Positions 15,020 to 16,812 of a stretch of DNA of 16,812 nt are shown here, one piece after another (the first letter of the stretch is position 1; every line of letters starts with the position of its first letter). Origin of the DNA: an uncultured bacterium. Lineage in GTDB: Bacteria; Actinomycetota; Actinomycetes; S36-B12. The stretch spans positions 1 to 16,812 of the forward strand of contig CAIVQM010000263.1 in NCBI GenBank assembly GCA_903908025.1, in the 5' to 3' direction. The position numbers were made by a program, and so were the translations under genes. The notes under the pieces were generated by a model. The model was given only the letters and a program-made list of their open reading frames with translations, searched no databases and was not told where the DNA came from.

Positions 15020-16111
15020 GTGCGCGGTGGGGCTGTCGAGCTCAGGGGACTGACCAAGTCCTATGGGGAGGTCACCGCGGTGCGCGGGATCGACATCTCG
15101 ATCGAGGCGGGGGAGTTCTTCTCCCTTCTCGGTCCGTCCGGGTGCGGCAAGACCTCGACTCTGCGCATGATCGCCGGTTTCGAGGAGGCCACCGCAGGCG
15201 CTGTCCTGCTCGATGGTCAGGACGTCACCCATGTGCCGCCGAACGAGCGGCCGGTCAACACCGTCTTCCAGAACTATGCGCTCTTCCCGTTCATGTCGGT
15301 CGCGGACAACGTCGCCTTCGGCCTCAAGTACGTCGATGTCACGAAGGATGAGGCGCGCCGGAAGGTGGGCGAGGCCCTCGAGCGGGTTCGGCTCGGCGAG
15401 TACGCCAAGCGCAAGCCGGCGCAGTTGTCCGGTGGCCAGCAGCAGCGGGTCGCGCTGGCACGAGCGTTGGTCCTCGGGCCCAAGGTGCTGCTGCTCGATG
15501 AACCGCTGGGCGCCCTCGACGCGAAACTGCGCAAGACCCTGCAGATCGAGCTCAAGTCCCTGCAGGAGTCGGTCGGCATCACGTTCGTCTACGTGACGCA
15601 TGACCAGGAGGAGGCGCTCACGATGAGCGACCGAATCGCGGTGATGGCCGAGGGCCTAGTGGAGCAGATCGGCTCGCCGACCGACGTCTACGAGCGCCCG
15701 GCAACCGCATATGTCGCGGACTTCCTCGGCAGCGCCAATGTCCTGCACGTCGAGGTGGTCGGCCCCGTTGCTGATGGCCGCACGGCGGTGCGAATCGGCG
15801 GCACCGTGGTGGAAGCCGAGGGTCCGGGTGCGTCTGGTGATCACGGCACGCTGGTCATTCGACCCGAGCGGGTGCGGCTCGTCCCGCTAGAAAGCCATCA
15901 CAGTGTCGTGGCGACCATCGAGCGAACCGTGTATCTCGGCGCGATGTCCGATGTCGTCGTGACGATGCCGACAGGTGAGTTGCTCTCAGCGCGGGTCGCT
16001 AGTGAGGATGCGGGCGGGTTCCTCCGCGGGGAGCAGGTGGGCGTCCTGTTGCGTCCCGAGGCGATGCGTCTCGTTCCTGCGGGTGCGCTTCTCGTCAACA
16101 GCGAGGAATGA
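15020..16111 (+). CDS. ABC transporter ATP-binding protein, PotA-like
   Basis: 363 residues from GTG 15020, selected because GGAGGAGGG (15004-15012) lies 7 nt upstream and the product then begins just before the first strand 'VELRGLTKSYGEV'. Motifs are Walker A 'GPSGCGKT' (38-45), Q-loop Q84, signature 'LSGGQ' (136-140), Walker B 'VLLLDEP' (156-162) and H-loop H194 ('VTHDQEEAL'). A C-terminal TOBE-type regulatory region (about 230-355) follows, as in PotA/UgpC/MalK subunits. It powers import through the two divergent-operon permeases, although it is transcribed away from them. It ends 12 bp before the convergent acyl-CoA dehydrogenase gene, with no visible terminator. Confidence 0.93.
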   Translation: MRGGAVELRGLTKSYGEVTAVRGIDISIEAGEFFSLLGPSGCGKTSTLRMIAGFEEATAGAVLLDGQDVTHVPPNERPVNTVFQNYALFPFMSVADNVAFGLKYVDVTKDEARRKVGEALERVRLGEYAKRKPAQLSGGQQQRVALARALVLGPKVLLLDEPLGALDAKLRKTLQIELKSLQESVGITFVYVTHDQEEALTMSDRIAVMAEGLVEQIGSPTDVYERPATAYVADFLGSANVLHVEVVGPVADGRTAVRIGGTVVEAEGPGASGDHGTLVIRPERVRLVPLESHHSVVATIERTVYLGAMSDVVVTMPTGELLSARVASEDAGGFLRGEQVGVLLRPEAMRLVPAGALLVNSEE

Positions 16112-16123
16112 ACGACCGCACGG

Positions 16124-16812
16124 CTACGTGAGCATGCGGCCGACGCCGCGTCGCTCTAGCGAACGCAGGACGACGAGGCGCTGGATCTCCGACGTCCCTT
16201 CCCAGATCCGGTCGACCCGCAGTTCGCGCCAGAACCGCTCCACGGAGTTTGTCCGCATGTAGCCACGCCCGCCAAACATCTGCACGCAGCGATCGGCGCA
16301 GCGGTTGGCCGCCTCCGAGCAGAACAGCTTGGCCATCGAGGCCTTGCCGTGGATGAGCTTGGGGTCAGCCCCGACATCGGACAGCCGCGCTACCTCGAGT
16401 CCGAGAAGTCGCCCGGCGGCAGCATCGGCCGCACTGTCTGCGATCGGGAAACTCGGCCCCTGGTGGTCGATGAGGCGGGCACCGCCCTGCTCGCGATGGG
16501 CGGCCCAGTCGACGGTCTCCTCGATGAGGCGCTGCATGGCGCCGACGCAGCGCGCCGCGATACCCAACCGCTCCTCGGTGAACCACCGGCGCTGCAGGTC
16601 GTCGCCATTGCCGAGCCCGCCGAGGATGTCGGCGTCGGTCAGGTGAACGTCGGTGAAGCGCATGGTCGGATGGCCATGCGGGTAGTTGTGGGTGAACGGC
16701 ACGTCCTCGACAATCTCGATGTGGCGGCAAATGTTTTTCTCGGACGCGAGCCGAAGAACGCGCTCGGCCTGATTGATTTCAAAAAAATCCATGCGGACAC
16801 CGAGCCGCTGCT
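16124..16812 (-). CDS. Acyl-CoA dehydrogenase, C-terminal part (5' end outside window)
   Basis: The minus-strand frame is open to the window edge, so the gene continues beyond base 16812; ATG 16792 is probably internal. The visible part is the end of the middle beta domain ('GHPTMRFTDVHL') and the C-terminal helical domain. 'MFGGRGYMRTNSVERFWREL' is the FAD-contact and dimer motif, and 'IWEGTSEIQRLVV' holds the Glu that in medium-chain enzymes is the catalytic base. The family oxidises acyl-CoA thioesters to enoyl-CoA and passes electrons to ETF. The chain-length class is undetermined. The first 30 or so visible residues are unusual (AT-rich codons, A7 and T5 runs) and match the family poorly. 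It converges on the ATPase gene. Confidence 0.85.
   Translation of the reverse strand, partial: QRLGVRMDFFEINQAERVLRLASEKNICRHIEIVEDVPFTHNYPHGHPTMRFTDVHLTDADILGGLGNGDDLQRRWFTEERLGIAARCVGAMQRLIEETVDWAAHREQGGARLIDHQGPSFPIADSAADAAAGRLLGLEVARLSDVGADPKLIHGKASMAKLFCSEAANRCADRCVQMFGGRGYMRTNSVERFWRELRVDRIWEGTSEIQRLVVLRSLERRGVGRMLT

Noticed and set aside
1..16812. CRISPR arrays, tRNA/rRNA genes, insertion sequences, integrases, attachment sites
   Set aside because: I saw no regularly spaced repeats, tRNA-like cloverleaf, transposase or integrase motifs. The accessory look of the left part rests on gene content and the ara scar, not on a visible mobile element.

Overview
The window is GC-rich, densely packed bacterial DNA. 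Frequent GTG and TTG starts, 4-nt gene overlaps, a twin-arginine lipoprotein and an AraB/AraD-type arabinose relic point to an actinobacterium. This is inferred from gene style alone; there is no rRNA or marker gene to fix the genus.

Left part (1-6050), accessory in character. It begins with the C-terminal end of an aldo/keto reductase, closed by a perfect 13-bp hairpin. Next is a two-gene toxin-antitoxin module (MazF/PemK-like toxin) behind a palindrome-rich promoter. On the minus strand follows a two-component pair: a NarL/LuxR-type response regulator, then an unusual eight-helix histidine kinase. Divergent from it is a hipB-hipA module with two near-identical palindromic operators exactly 60 bp apart. 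HipA has the kinase motifs but glycine where E. coli HipA carries its autophosphorylated serine. Directly downstream is a scar of a deleted arabinose operon: pieces of araB joined to the last codons of araD.

Middle part (6084-9289, plus strand). A membrane O-acyltransferase with a C-terminal SGNH domain is followed 8 nt later by an FMN-dependent alpha-hydroxy-acid oxidase-like protein in which both usual active-site tyrosines are replaced.

Right part (9309-16111). A minus-strand operon encodes a Tat-type lipoprotein solute-binding protein, two PotB/PotC-type permeases and a two-domain flavoprotein of the dimethylglycine/sarcosine dehydrogenase family (FAD oxidase plus GcvT-like folate domain). 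The matching ATPase gene is divergent from it across a 135-bp intergenic region. Together they look like an uptake and oxidative demethylation system for an N-methylated amine (dimethylglycine, sarcosine or a betaine-like compound), although the transporter by itself would be annotated as polyamine-type. The window ends in the C-terminal part of an acyl-CoA dehydrogenase on the minus strand.

The most notable points are the hipBA operator pair and altered HipA loop, the araB/araD deletion scar, the clustering of two toxin-antitoxin modules around a two-component system, the substituted hydroxy-acid oxidase active site, and the transporter-demethylase operon.
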